Source: Strongylocentrotus purpuratus
Lineage: Eukaryota > Echinodermata > Echinoidea > Camarodonta > Strongylocentrotidae
NCBI RefSeq assembly: GCF_000002235.5
Contig: NW_022145606.1
Coordinates: 16,558,254-16,622,253, forward strand
Reading direction: 5' to 3'
DNA length: 64,000 nt
Positions 23,201-35,039 of this stretch are shown piece after piece. Position numbers and translations under genes: made by a program. How positions within the stretch are numbered: the first letter of the stretch is position 1; each line of letters begins with the position of its first letter. The notes beneath the pieces are model-generated. The model did not search any database, was not told the origin of the DNA, and saw only the letters and a program-made list of their open reading frames with translations.

Positions 23201-25629
23201 AATATCCAGATATTTGAACTATCCTGATCCGCAAACTATCCAGCTAACTTGCGTCTTCATTAGACCAAAGTAGTAATTAGAAGGATATTTCGTCAGGATA
23301 TCTTGGGATAGTTTGCAAAATATTCCACTATTTGGCAAAATATCCAGCTATTTGTCCCTTGCGTCTTCACCAGACCGAAGACTCGCACTATGCGCTGACG
23401 CTGAGCAAAATATCTCGAGCTAATTTCTCAAGGTCGAGTTTCAAGTTTTGAGGTCGAATCTCGAGCTGATGAAGACGCGATTTGTAACTTCAGGATTATT
23501 TCCCAAATCAGAAATAGCAGGCTATTTGGCAATCTCGAGATGATGAAGATGCGCCACATGTCTCTGTTACCAAAGTCTAATCAACTTCGACCCTGGATCC
23601 AACAATGGCCCTTACCCTAATCCTTTAACTACATGTATAGCTTAAATATGAAATGAAGCCTGCTACAACGATCTCTGGGGCAAACATAGGATCACCTGTC
23701 AATCATCTCAAAGCTTCTAGGGCAGGGAAAAAAATACATGGGGGCTCAGAGCTAATTAGCCCCCGAAATGCCCAAAAGAGCCCCTGAAAGTCATAAAAGA
23801 GCCCCCAAATTTTGCATAGAGTTCAATGCAAAACAAATTAAAGGATGTTATTTTCATGGAAGCAAGCTTGAAAAGTAGCCCAAATATTGTTAAAGTAATT
23901 TTTTCCCTGTCATTCTAGGGATTTTTATCGAGTGGAAAAAAAAACTGAGCCTGTGCAGGCAGACTAGTTGGCTAGGGTAGGCCTACATTGATTGACCAGA
24001 TGGCTAAGTATTGTATAGATCCAAATACCATTACCAAATATTGCAATAGAGAATTGTCACTGGGTTGTGAGGACTTGGCCTTGGTCACTGGTAGGGGATA
24101 CAGGGATGAGGGGGGGGGGGTTCAGGGAGGATGGAATGGGAACAAGTATGGAATGGGGTGAGGAATAGATGGGGATGGAGGATGGAGGGGTGGGGTGGGA
24201 GGAAATGGAATTGAGGATGGAATGAGAGAATTCAAGGAGGAGGAAAGAAGGAGGATATGAGGAGGAAAACAAGGAGGAAAACAAGGAGGAAAACGAGGAG
24301 GAATGAATGGAGTCTGATGGAAGAATGATAGAAGAATTGGAGGTGTGAAGAGTTGATTTTGGTCACTGGTAGGGGATACAGGGATTCAGAGAGGACGGAA
24401 TGGGAACAAGTATATGGAATGGGGTTTAGAATTGATGAGATGAAGGATGGAAAGGGGTAGGGGATGGAGTTGCTGTTTCCATGAAAAGAAATTCCTTGAA
24501 TTAAAAAATAACCATAATTCTAGAAATGAATTGCAACAAAAAGAGCAACAATTATTAAACTAGGATTGTCATGGCACAATTTCTGTTTACATTTAAAATA
24601 GAAAATGTAGAGCTTTATGTCTTTACAAAAAGAGAGAAAGACCAAACTATGTCAAACCCTAGAATATTGCTTGATAAGTGAAAAGATGACAAATAACCAG
24701 TTCACAATCATGCACACATCATTAATCTGTATTTTCCTTTTTCTTGGTGACAGGTATTTTAAACCAATTAGCAGAAATATAAAATCATTTACCAATGCAG
24801 CACAATGACATTACTAAGTCACATTACCCATCAATCACCACTACTCCAAACAAAAATGGCTTATCACATTTCTAATCAGCTTAGCTTGATATTAAACAAT
24901 TCCTGTAATTGTGGTTGGTAATTAGGGTCACAGGCATTACAGAATGGATATATCAGTTACACCCCCACCCCCTCCCCCTCCCACCATGCCCTCTGGTCAG
25001 GCATAGCAGTTCATAAAATAAAAATGTGGCTGACATTAATAAGTTTGCATTGTTTGCTACTCTAGCATTGTGGTTTATAGTAATTAGGACGGTTTGGAAG
25101 AAATTCCATTGTCAATTAAATCAACCCAACTTGTCAATGTCAATGTGCCCTTGATACTAATTGATAGGTCTCTGAAAATTGCCAGAAAAAAGCCCTCTCG
25201 TTAGAAACATTTGGTGCACAGTCTGAAAACTTCACTCCCTTTTTAGACCTTAGATTGGGGGTTCCTTCTATTTTGGAAGCCCCCTTTTTCTTTTCGGTAT
25301 CTGGTTCTTTCTTTTTTACTCTTTCCCTCTGAACATTTCCATATCTTTCTTTTCCCATATTTTGTGCCGCTCTTTGTCTACTCTTCTTGGATTTATTATC
25401 ATTTGTCTACAAAAGAAATTGACATTAAACACAGTAATTATTATGTTTCGCCCCCCCCCCCCCGACAATCACTCCCCTTTCGTGTGTATTTTTCTACTGA
25501 AAATATTAAACAAGAATTAGCCTTGATTTCACTTTATTGACAGACATATCAATGTTAAACATATATTGTTTCTCTCTGTCTGTCTGTATGTCTGTCTGCA
25601 CTTATCTCTCTCTTTCTCTCTCTCTCTAC

Positions 25630-25673
<44 letters not shown>

Positions 25674-25689
25674 ACATGTATGTCTCTCT

Positions 25690-25749
<60 letters not shown>

Positions 25750-27105
25750 GCCGATCAGGACTAGACAAGCGCAATGTGGAAGTAATTAAATCAATACAGA
25801 CTAATCAGCTTACTTTATGAATCAATATGGGCAAATTATGGGCATGTTCACATCAGGATAAACCTTACTCTACTCTCCCTTTTTTCTTAAAATGTTTCTA
25901 AATGTTTACAAATGAAGAGGTTCAAAACTTCAAAAGTCATTATCTGTTGTGCTTACTTTATGGTATTTTAACTCTTTATTTACCAATCTTTTTGAGAGAT
26001 TGGTTCTAACACATATGACAGAGTCTCGTGTAAATCTACTACGAATTGCAATAAAAACAGGGTGGGTTCCCACACATGTTTCTTTATTATATTTTATAGC
26101 AAATTATCTTCTGACAAACACGAACTTGCAATCCTGCATGTCCCCATTGTTGGTAGTGACTCAATTCAGTAATCAACTTGTACAACCCTTGAACTCAAGT
26201 CCAGATAAGAAAAACTAGCTAGCTTCCTGGAAATGACCTCTTTAGCTGACAAGTTCTATTTTAGTTTCTTTTAAATGTGACAGCAGATTGAATGATAACA
26301 ACTCTGGTCTTTAACCTCCAGTAACACTCAAAATAAGATACAAGGTGAAGGTTTTCAGAGAAAGCACACCAAAGCATTTGCTGAGGGATATAAAGATCTT
26401 TTTGTTTTAAATATAAAAAAATAGAACAAAACATAAAAATACCAGTAGTTCATATAATTGCAAATCTCAATAATGCCAATTGTTTGTGTAAGAATAAGGA
26501 CATCATCTTCAAATCACATTTTACTCTTCCATGAAATAAACAATTATATTTGCCCCCAAAAAAATTCATTACCAAAATAAACTGACTGATGAAAATGGAT
26601 CTACCGGTAGTATCATAGACAAAATCATACATCTACAGTACATGACCAGTTAATTTTATTTGTAGGTAAATTGGATTTCTGGACCAAAAACAGTAGATGA
26701 CGAATCACATAGGACTACTATATGTACACTGTTCATCCATAATAACTTACTATGAAACATAAAGTTCAAGGGTCTTTAAAAAGAAATTCAGTGAAGCAAC
26801 GTTAAACTTGTTACAAGTTGTAGTACGCCTACACATACATCCAATACAGATTCTAATTGGTCCAGCGCTTTGAAATGCACTTGTCCTTGGGAAGTTAATA
26901 TGCAACATACACCACATATTTGAAAGGATATGGCTATTACATCTCCACACCATACCATGGAGTTTGACCACAGGCTGACCCCCATGCCATGGCCATAGCA
27001 CTAGGGCTCATTCAGACCAGAGAAATTTTATACAAAACTAACTTGTATAAAGAAACGTCAAGAACAGAATCGCTGTCTATAAAAAGAATCATTGTATAGC
27101 AGAAC

Positions 27106-27136
<31 letters not shown>

Positions 27137-30100
27137 AATATCAGTGTGCCCCCAAACATATGCCCTGTCCAGTATTATACAATGTAGGCCTATATTTTGG
27201 GGATGATACTAAGCATAATGCTCCCCAGGGAGTGGATAATGTGCATACATTGTGTGTGGGTATGCCTGAATCTGATGACAGGGGAAATAATATATACTGC
27301 GCCTAGAAACAAAGTATTAGGCCTGTTATGATTAACTGTGATCTATATGTTCACATTATTCTTTATTTCAAGTTTTAATTTTAAATGATGCTTGAACACA
27401 CATTTCATGACGCATCGTTTCATTAAATGTGATGTGCAGAGACTGAAGACCAGAAAAAATATACCTAAATAGTAAAGGCTTGGCTAATTTTCTTTACTTT
27501 TTTACTTTATAGCTATATAATGAAGTTTGGTTGTATGAACCGAGGCCTAAAGGGGACCCAGCTGGGAGTACCCTGCGTGTGATCAAGTTTACATACAGGT
27601 GCATTAATAGGTGGGACTGGAGTAAAATACATGTGTGCTTATATGGGTATATATGACAGTTGCAGAGAGCAAATTGAATTGAGTAGGGATCAACCTGGTT
27701 CATGAAGGACGGTCAAGGAACATATTAAGAAAAGAACAGATGGACCAAAATGAGGCTGACTTAATATGGACTTTAAAGCCAGAAAAATGATTTCTAGTTT
27801 TACATTCTTGCCGGCTTCAGTTTTTGTTTGTTCGTTGGAGAAACAAACTTATTAGGCCTTAAGTAGATATTCGTAGAAGATCAAAAATATATGGCCAATA
27901 ATGTATCCCACTTTCCCTAGAAACCAGGAAGCTTATTTATGACAATTGTATACGTTTTAGGTCAACTTCGTATCAGAAAATCAAAAATGAGCACAATTAA
28001 AGCACAGGTCTACAGCAGATCAAGATCTCAGATATACGAGCACTGCGCAAGAAAATTAAGCAATTTTTGATAATGTCACTTTAAGGACTAATCCTGCATA
28101 AGCAGACGACCCCCATAACTAATTAATGTAAATACTGTACATCTATTTTCAGTGCAAGTATTTCTCAATTATTAGTTTGATTGATTTCAAACATAAGAAT
28201 ATTTCACACCAATTTAAAAGGGAAGTGAGACCTGCTCATGGTGATAAAGAGAAAGAGAGAGATAGAGATAGAGATAGAGAGAGAGATATATATATAGAGA
28301 GATAGAAAGAGAGAGAGAGAGAGAGAGAGAGATGATAGACAGGAGAGACTGAGATAAAAAATAAAAATGTTGGAACAATTAAAAAGTATGTAATGTAGAT
28401 ATGAATTATTATTTACTCACAGTAGGTCTAATCAAATATAATGCAATGAAACACAGTAGGCCTCTAGGTTTGTGAACAATGACAGAAATATTTGTACTTA
28501 CATGCAATTGCTTCATAAAGATCCATGAATTCCCGATTATCATATTTTCCTTCACAAAGCGCTCTACATTGGGTATCCGCTTTCCAGTATTCAGTAAGGG
28601 CTAGCTCCATGCTTTTTATTACATCATGCCACTTCTCGTTGTGATGGGCTTCATAACCCTCTAAAAAGTATTTCTGTCAAGTAAACAAAAACCAAAAAAT
28701 AATTATTATTATTATCGTTCATCTAGGTGAACATTGCACAGTCGTCCGTTTTCACGAAGTGACGGTAGTGAAAAAAATTGCATTCACTTTGCGTTACGAT
28801 TTTCCTCACTACCGTCACTTCGTGAAAACAAGGACGATATGACAAGTTAATAATGCTATAAGAAGCTGACCTGTGTTGTGCCACTTCATTTCATAAAATT
28901 ATATTTAGTGCTGATTATGTGAATAATGTAATAAATTTTGAATAAGAGGGTATTTCATTCAAGAGGTACGCTCTATTTCTACATTTATAAATGGAATTTT
29001 AAAAAGCTCATAGATCGTATTCACACTCACATGTATGCTTTAGATATCAAACAAGCCATATTTTGTCCTGTTCAGCCACTAAAAGCACACTTTAAACTCA
29101 TGAAAATTATTCTTTGTCTATTCCTCTATTTATACACATATTTCTTAAATTTTGAAAACCAGATGAAAAGTAATATGCTTTCAAAGCACATTGCATACTG
29201 CCAAAGTCATCATAGTAACTTCAAATTCACATTGTGAATAGACACATTGGAATTTTATGCATACATTTTAAACAAAAAGTATTGTACTTCATTCATTAAT
29301 AACAAGTTAATGGAATAGTTGTTTCACTGGATCCCCTGGAAAGAAAAAACATTAATTTATAAAAGTTAGTAAATTGGTCTTTTCTCTAAATAAGTATGAA
29401 CTTGATAAGGAAAGGCTCATGAAAGAAACATTCATAATTTGAATGTAATTAAACCAATCCACTCTCTAACTAAGATATGAACTTGATAAGGAAAGGCTCA
29501 TGAAAGAAACATTCATAATTTGAATGTAATTAAACCAATCCATTCTGTAATTAAGATATGAACTTGATAAGGAAAGGCTCATGATACTTACATGATGCCA
29601 TTTTTCTTCTAAGTTGAAAAGTTGGCTGTCATCTATTCCATGCATGTTCCTATAATAATCCAGATTGTTCTGCATAACATCGTCATCATTATGCCATTGA
29701 AGGTAAGTATATGCTGCTGCAACAGCCTGCTCATATAGACCACTCTGGGGGGGAAAAGAAAAAGTGTTTTTAAAGTGTTAAAAATACATCTAGTGAAAAG
29801 TTCACTATTATAAACTTCTACTTCTACTTCTAAACGTAGAGACGTCATGGTCCAGTGGATAAGACAATGAAACACAAGGAACTGGTTTGATTCCCTGTCA
29901 CAACACTTATAAACGTCTTTTGGCAAGACGTTTATCTACATTTGCCGCACTCCACCCAGGTGATATTAAATGGCTGCCAGAGCTAAAGGTAGCCCTTAGG
30001 GAGGTTATATCATGTGTTATGTGCTAAACAAGAACAGATTCATTATTTTTACATGGCTGCAAAACGGTGCTTTGAAAACTAAAAAAAAACTTTTAAACAG

Positions 30101-33100
30101 TTTGCTCTGAAAATTATGTCTTTCTCTCCTCTCAATCACCATCATGGAATTAAACACAACTTTCTAAAACAGAATGCAATTTACGTTAGAATTCAAAATG
30201 ATTTAAATACCTACTAAGGGATGCACAAGGAAGAAAATGAACTGCAGTTGAATGCAATGTCCTATTATTTCTACCAGTGAGTCCCTACCACTGCCTGCAA
30301 GCAACTTCATATTTGTAACAGCAACTTCTTTGTTTGTGACTGTTTACTAATGGTGTCAAGAAAATTTCAAATTCCTTCATTACATTGATACATTCCTATG
30401 ATGTCCTATACAAATAAATTATCTCTCCTTTCTTTAATTTGTTTTCCTTCATTTTCCAATAGCCCATATATATCAACTAATTAATGTGCAATTTCAGAAA
30501 ACATAGACACAATTATATTTCCTTCATGTCATGTCTTTTGACATTTCCTGCTAAAACATAAAACATGAGATATATCCTAATGATTAATCTCCTCCTTCCC
30601 CCCTCCCCCCTCCCCCTCCCCTCCCTTCCCCCTCCCCTCCCCTCCCCTCCCCTCCCCCTCCTCCTTCTCCTCCTCCTCCCTCCTCTCTCCTCCTCCTCCT
30701 CCCCCTCCTCCTCCTCCCACCTCCCACCTCCCACATCCCCCTCCTCCTCCTCTCCCTCCCCCTCCCCCTCCCCTCCTACTCCTCCTCCCTCCTCCCTCCT
30801 CCCTTCTCCTCCTCCCCCTCCTCCCTCCTCCCACCTCCCACCTCCCCCTCCCCTCCCTCCTCCCCCTCCTCTCCCTCCCCTTCCCCTCCTCCTCCTCCTC
30901 TCCCTCCCCCTCCCCTCCCCCCTCCTCCTCCTCCTCCTCCCCTCCCCTCTCCCCTCCTCCCTCCTCCCTCCTCCCACCTCCCACCTCCCATCTCCCACCT
31001 CCCACCTCCCACACCTCCTCCTCCTCCTCCTCCTCCTCCTCCTCCTCCACCACCTCCTCCACCTCCTCCCCCACCACCACTACCCCACCACTACCCCACC
31101 ACCACCAACACCTCCCACCACCACCACCACCACCTCAAAAACTAATTTTAGTTGTACACAGTACAAGCTTTAAAACTTTCCAAAACTCTGGCTCTTGTGT
31201 ATACTGTATACATTTCCCACTGAAAGAACAGTCACTGGCTTGAAACGAATAGTGATGACCATATACAGGGTCATGTGATCATATCCTGAAATATATCAGG
31301 GCCAAGTCCCTGAAGATATAATACTGCTCTACTCTCCATCCCCATATCCCATTCACCTTGGTAGGTTCAAGGTTCAAGGTTCAAGATCATAGGTCAAATG
31401 ACAACTATGACCCCTGTCTATCATCAGTGACACTTTCAAAGCCCCATGTTAGAAATATGTTCATGAATACTTCTGCATTGGACAACTGGACTATTGGACT
31501 ATAGTGAATGTATTATTTCTCCTGCTAGGATGCTAAAGTTAGTTCCTCTCCTGGTTTCATTTTTTTCATTCTATGATATGAGGATTACAGAAAGGTGTGT
31601 ATGTATAGGCATTAGCTTACCATCATTCATTGATTAATTAATGTAAAATATCTGTTGTTGGGAAACCTTCATTTGAGAGCCAGATCTTTAGGAGGGTGTT
31701 TATTTATTCTTTTATTATTTTACTGATAGGGATATTATAGTTTTTCTATCAAGTTACATGTGTGAAACATTTCTTATTCTCAGGACTTCTCAGCATGCAG
31801 ATCAGATGATTACATAATTACCATTTTAAAATAAAATAAAAACAATACAAGGATTTTATCATTTCATCTTGATCCATTGCAAAATCTATCTTAAGTTTAC
31901 TGATTATTTTCACATGTCAACTTTTTTTTTTACAAATTGAACATAATTATTAAGTGATTACAAATTTTGCACAATGTACATTCATCATGGTTATTTCATA
32001 GCATACTCTGAATTTATTTATGACACTGCCAGAGTGACTCCAGCAATTTCCCCAAATCTCTCAATTTCTTTTCTCAATGAACATATGGACAACAGACTTG
32101 ACACCTGCAAATGGATCCTCCTGTGACCTTTGACCTGAAAGGTCATTGGGTGTGTTTTGGGAGTAGACACACTTTTGTTTCGCAACCTGTCTGGCTTTTC
32201 GCCCTTTTCCACTGCAAGTCTGTTGCAACACTCGTGGGGGCTAAACAAGATCTAAAATCCTGTCACTTGTACATCCGCCTCAAAATTCTGAAATGGAGCT
32301 GAAACCAATTCTTGAGGTACAGTAGTAGTAGTGGTGGTTATTATACCTGACTTCTAAGAAAGCATAAATGCTTGTTAGTAAGCAACCATTCTACAGAAAG
32401 AAACTTATGAATTCTGACATTTCTTTTATTTGTTGAGTGTTCAATCTTAGAGATAATTGAATGAAATATGTGTCATGTAGTTTGCCAATATGATAACAAA
32501 TGTGATGATTTTGAAAACAATATTCGGGGGAACTTTGGGGAAGATCAATTTCATGACTGGATCATCATCTTTATAGTAATCATCATCACGGATAATCCAT
32601 CATGATAGATGATGAAACAACACCATCATCATCATTCTCCTCCTTGTCATCATCATCCCCATCAGCAGAATCATAATCATCATCATTGGTCATCATCTCC
32701 CCCATTAACATAAATATCACAATTACCATCAACATCCTAATCTCATGATCACCACCACAATCACCTCATCAGCACCATCACCATCATTATCACCATCATA
32801 TTCAATAGCATCATCAGTTCATTATCATCACCACAACTACAAGATTGCCAATCCATCTGCATCAATGATTACATAAAATGATCATCCCCATGCTTACAAT
32901 CCCCACCATTATCAGTATCAACACCATGATCATAACCTACACCACCATTCATTACGGCCATAATCACCATTATCAACATCATCCCCATCATGATCATCAC
33001 CATTATCAAAATCAATCCATCACCATCATCACAACCTTAATTTCCATTATCAATCACCATCAACATTATTAATATATTATTCTTCATCATCCATCCATGT

Positions 33101-33892
33101 GTATCTTCAGTTAAAATTTCTGAGATATATAATCATTCATAATCAACATAGTCATTGTCATCATCACCATCATCACCTTCATCATTACCAATAAATGGCA
33201 TCATCATTACCAATAAAGGGCATCGCCATCCCATTATATCATTCACCAGTTCACAAAAAATCCACCATCACCATATCATCCTCAAGTTCATCATCATTCA
33301 TCATTATCCTCCTCCACCTCCTCACCACCACCATCATTACCATCATCATCCCCATCAGTCCACCACCAGTCCACCACCAGTCCACCACCATCAAGCCTAT
33401 TGCCAACATTACCATTAGCATCATGATCATCTCCATCAACGCCATCATAACATTCGGAATTACTTTTCAATCATCATCCCTTACTATCTTCAGTTCCTCA
33501 CCATCATCACCACCATCACCATCATCATCATAATCATCACCATCATCACCACCACCATCATTACAATCAATCACCATCATCATCATCACCACAACCATCA
33601 CCACCATCATCACAATCATCACCATCATGCATCATTAGCATCATCACCAACACCATCATTACAATCATCACCATCATCATCATCACCACAACCATCACCA
33701 TCATCATTACAATCATCACCATCATCATCATCACCACAACCATCACCATCATCATTACAATCATCACCATCATGCATCATTAGCATCACCATCACCATCA
33801 TCACCACCACCATCATTACAATCATCACCATCATCATCATCACCACAACCATCACCACCATCATTACAATCATCACCACCATGCATCATTAG

Positions 33893-33946
<54 letters not shown>

Positions 33947-34434
33947 TACAAAGAAGCTAATATACTCACTTTGTAATACGCGAACTGGAGGTAGCTGTAT
34001 GGTGTCATACTCAAAAACTTATCAGTAACTGCATCATCTATTCTTTCACTTCGGCCTCCTAACTTCTTGAGCTTGCACCTCCGAGTACAATCTGCCTTTT
34101 TAAAAACTGCTTCAAATACTTTTAATTCCGAAAGCGTGTCTTTGCCTGATGACGAAATATGTGAGACATTTTGACATTTTAGTCTACACTCTGTTAGACT
34201 GGCTCGAAAATAGTCAAATTCTTGTAGAGCTCTCTCAAAAAAGAATATTGTAGACGCCCAATCCTCGTTTGTGTAGGATTGCATACCGCTTTGGTAGAGC
34301 TCGTCATACGTAACTTCTTGGTCCAAAAATGAGTCCCCGAGATGAGCGTATAATTGCGAATCCACTGATCGCCATAACTGATAGTTTATGAATATGAAAG
34401 CAAAAAGCGATGTGATTGATATGATCTGAGCCAT
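19516..34434 (-). CDS. CRTAP: CRTAP-like (leprecan-family, non-catalytic) collagen modification protein, whole gene
   Basis: Five coding exons (34434-33970, 29744-29592, 28673-28502, 20859-20734, 20201-19516) join in frame to a predicted 533-residue protein. In vertebrates CRTAP forms an ER complex with prolyl 3-hydroxylase 1 and cyclophilin B that modifies fibrillar collagen. Visible hallmarks: an N-terminal hydrophobic signal segment (residues 1-25), TPR-like helices, four CxxxC motifs (CRLKC 83-87, CTRRC 116-120, CRALC 242-246, CKSQC 272-276) and the duplicated leprecan phrases YLQFAYYK/FLQFAYYN followed by VMQNNLDYY/VMHQNIAFY. The Fe/2-oxoglutarate dioxygenase domain of P3H enzymes is absent, so this is a CRTAP/P3H4-type member; the end of the core (AKKNFWEEDAEEV) resembles CRTAP best. 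After about residue 390 there is an extra acidic and charged-helix extension not known in vertebrate CRTAP. No KDEL-like tail (ends VHDH). Confidence 0.9.
20734..20859 (-). CDS. CRTAP: CRTAP-like exon 4 (fourth CxxxC)
   Basis: 126 bp: two bases completing codon 264, 41 codons, one base of codon 306. Acceptor CATTTCAG, donor AATG|GTAAGA. It encodes HYASTLYCKSQC and HFHFLQFAYYN. Its 5' half and the adjoining acceptor are the source of the tandem array that fills the next 1.5 kb of the intron. Confidence 0.9.
20806..22345. repeat. Tandem array of ~170-bp units derived from CRTAP exon 4 and its acceptor
   Basis: Seven diverged units; the anchor ACATTGG recurs at 20822 (exonic), 20989, 21162, 21338, 21528, 22064 and, as GTGTTGG, 22239. 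Spacing is 167-201 bp after subtracting the 335-bp MITE insertion at 21638. Each unit contains about 50 bp corresponding to the 5' part of exon 4 (CCAGCTTTAACATTGGCTCT … ATAATGTTGATGCATAACGA) followed by intron (ATCCCACCGCTGCCACCAGC). Only the first unit is an intact exon. Confidence 0.85.
21638..21969. mobile_element. PIF/Harbinger-like MITE inserted in the exon-4 array
   Basis: A 332-bp G+C-richer element with exact 18-bp terminal inverted repeats GGCGAGGCGTCAAAAATA and a TTA duplication at 21635-21637 and 21970-21972. TWA-type 3-bp duplications and GG-starting ends fit PIF/Harbinger. It lies between array units, so it arrived after the array expanded. Confidence 0.85.
22346..23160. other. 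CRTAP-like intron 3, unremarkable part
   Basis: No exon or repeat recognised. Confidence 0.4.
23162..23556. mobile_element. 'GGCCTGTTTTCATCAG' MITE, copy in CRTAP-like intron 3
   Basis: About 395 bp. The left end TAGGCCTGTCTTCAG is followed by TTGAGATTGCCAAATA, and the right end is its inverse TATTTGGCAATCTCGAGATG. It shares TATCTTGGGATAG, GCAAAATATCTCGAG and TGCGCTGACGCTGAGC with the copy at 59345-59693. Palindromic CTCGAG/TCTCGAGA motifs recur throughout. Superfamily not determined. Confidence 0.65.
23717..23935 (-). repeat. Dispersed repeat, copy 2 (inverted partner of 6570-6790)
   Basis: Reverse-complement relative of 6570-6790; shares AAATGCCCAAAAGAGCCCC, AAATTTTGCATAGAGTTC and GCAAGCTTGAAAAGTAG. 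Confidence 0.6.
24081..24480. repeat. G/A-rich tandem duplication, 278-bp period
   Basis: TTGGTCACTGGTAGGGGATA occurs at 24081 and 24359, each followed by related GGAATGGGAACAAGTAT sequence. The units are themselves made of GGATGGA/GGAGGAAA short repeats. Confidence 0.75.
25600..25746. repeat. (CT)n microsatellite
   Basis: About 145 bp of nearly pure CT with TACATGT interruptions; a C tract lies at about 25450-25463. Confidence 0.95.
25747..28247. other. CRTAP-like intron 3, remainder
   Basis: No exon recognised. A poly-G run of about 30 bases lies at 27105-27134. Confidence 0.45.
28248..28335. repeat. (GA)n / GATA microsatellite
   Basis: GA and GATA repeats with a short TATATATA block. 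Confidence 0.9.
28502..28673 (-). CDS. CRTAP: CRTAP-like exon 3 (third CxxxC)
   Basis: 172 bp, residues 207-263 plus the first base of codon 264. Acceptor TTGACAG|AAA, donor T|GTAAGTAC. It encodes FLEGYEAHHNEKWHDVIKSM and CRALC, the second-repeat counterpart of the FERALQEF…CRLKC block in exon 1. Confidence 0.9.
28748..28842. mobile_element. Foldback MITE in CRTAP-like intron 2
   Basis: A 95-bp inverted repeat: arms of about 38 bp with GTTTTCACGAAGTGACGGTA on the left and its exact inverse TACCGTCACTTCGTGAAAAC on the right. It lies about 75 bp upstream (in transcript sense) of exon 3. The hairpin is strong enough to fold in RNA. Confidence 0.75.
29383..29586. repeat. 81-bp tandem array abutting CRTAP-like exon 2 donor
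   Basis: About two and a half units; GAACTTGATAAGGAAAGGCT occurs at 29398, 29479 and 29560. The last unit ends at CTCATGA, immediately next to the donor. In minus-strand sense the true site CAT|GTAAGTATCATGAGCC aligns with AAT|GTTTCTTTCATGAGCC in the other units (12 of 16 intron bases). Confidence 0.9.
29592..29744 (-). CDS. CRTAP: CRTAP-like exon 2
   Basis: 153 bp, 51 codons (residues 156-206), phase 0 at both ends, CAG acceptor and CAT|GTAAGT donor. It encodes LYEQAVAAAYTYLQWHNDDD, VMQNNLDYYRNM and the start of the second TPR-like block, matching the leprecan family order. The donor is abutted by an 81-bp tandem array. Confidence 0.9.
29835..30050 (+). mobile_element. tRNA-derived SINE
   Basis: The head resembles a tRNA: A box TGGTCCAGTGG at 29848-29858 and B box GGTTTGATTCC at 29884-29894, 36 bp apart as in pol III promoters. 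A downstream conserved block (TATCTACATTTGCCGCACTC, ACCCAGGTGAT) is shared with the fragment at 15942-16190. The 3' end fades near 30050 and no target duplication was seen. It sits in CRTAP-like intron 1, antisense to the gene. Confidence 0.8.
30590..31135. repeat. (CCT)n/(CCCCTC)n pyrimidine tract
   Basis: About 545 bp of nearly uninterrupted C/T ending in (CCA)n. The proline/serine or Gly/Glu ORFs up to 202 codons in this tract are composition artefacts. Mirror-symmetric purine/pyrimidine tracts of this length can form triplex DNA. Confidence 0.95.
31140..32550. other. CRTAP-like intron 1, unremarkable part
   Basis: No exon or transposon end recognised; GGTTCAAGGTTCAAGGTTC is a short direct triplication at about 31364. 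Confidence 0.4.
32560..33952. repeat. (CAT)n trinucleotide region
   Basis: About 1.4 kb dominated by CAT/CAC triplets, purest at 33480-33952. Internal higher-order copies are seen: AATCATCACCATCATGCATC recurs near 33616 and 33760. It ends about 20 bp from the exon 1 donor. Confidence 0.9.
33970..34434 (-). CDS. CRTAP: CRTAP-like exon 1 (start codon, signal peptide, first CxxxC pair)
   Basis: 465 bp, residues 1-155, ending in phase 0 at a consensus donor (AAA|GTGAGT). The start chosen is the ATG at 34434 (MAQIISITS…) because it gives a compact hydrophobic signal peptide. An in-frame ATG 33 codons upstream (34533) would add a second hydrophobic stretch and is a less likely alternative. The exon carries CRLKC and CTRRC and ends with PYSYLQFAYYK. 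A (CAT)n array of about 1.4 kb starts about 20 bp inside the following intron. Confidence 0.9.
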
Positions 34435-34700
34435 GGTGTAACACAGGTGCAGTGGTTCCTTGAGAGAATAATGGCAAGAAACAAGGCAGAATGCTGTCCA
34501 CGAAATAAAAATGAGCTTACAGCATAGCTCCAATTGTGGTGTCTCGCTCCAGCAGCAGAATTGACACGATGACTTAGCTTGTGAACGGAATGGTCTGAGT
34601 TACTTCCCCGGCTCCGCTGGCTTGGCCTCGTCTAATGCGGTAGTATTGCCGCGGCAATCTAAAACATGCACGTAACCACGAAATCAGGAGAGAAAGTTGT
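34435..34700 (-). promoter_or_regulatory. Probable promoter / 5' UTR of the CRTAP-like gene
   Basis: Upstream of the start codon; CpG-containing relative to flanks (GCGGTAGTATTGCCGCGGC near 34640). No TATA box or initiator can be assigned, so the start of transcription is unknown. Position is inferred from the gene only. Confidence 0.3.
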
Positions 34701-35039
34701 TGACGTAGCAGTGATTGAAGCTAGTCTAGTGCGCCAGTCTGTTAAAGTAAATTTAATCGCGGTGGTGGTGATGGTGGTGATGATGACGGTGATGATGAAG
34801 AGGACGATGTTGATATTTAAGAAATATGGCGCCATGCTGTGAATCATCAACATCATCAATATTATCGGCATTGCCATCATCATCATCATAATAATAGCTC
34901 ACATTTATAATGCACCTAATACTTTGTTTATATCACCGGCCGCACCATCATCATTATCAACGGTATTGCCATCACCATATCATCATCGTCGTCATCGTTA
35001 TTACCAAGATTGTCAGCAGAGGCGGCCCTCCGAGGGGGG

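Noticed and set aside
29835..29910. Functional tRNA gene
   Set aside because: A and B boxes are present but the acceptor and anticodon stems do not fold; it is the head of a SINE.
30513..31173. Proline/serine- and glycine/glutamate-rich ORFs up to 202 codons
   Set aside because: Pure CCT-type low-complexity DNA; every frame is open because the tract contains no stop-forming bases.
19516..34434. Annotating the minus-strand gene as a prolyl 3-hydroxylase (P3H1-3)
   Set aside because: The gene ends without the 2-oxoglutarate/Fe dioxygenase domain and its catalytic HxD…H residues; only the N-terminal leprecan half is present.
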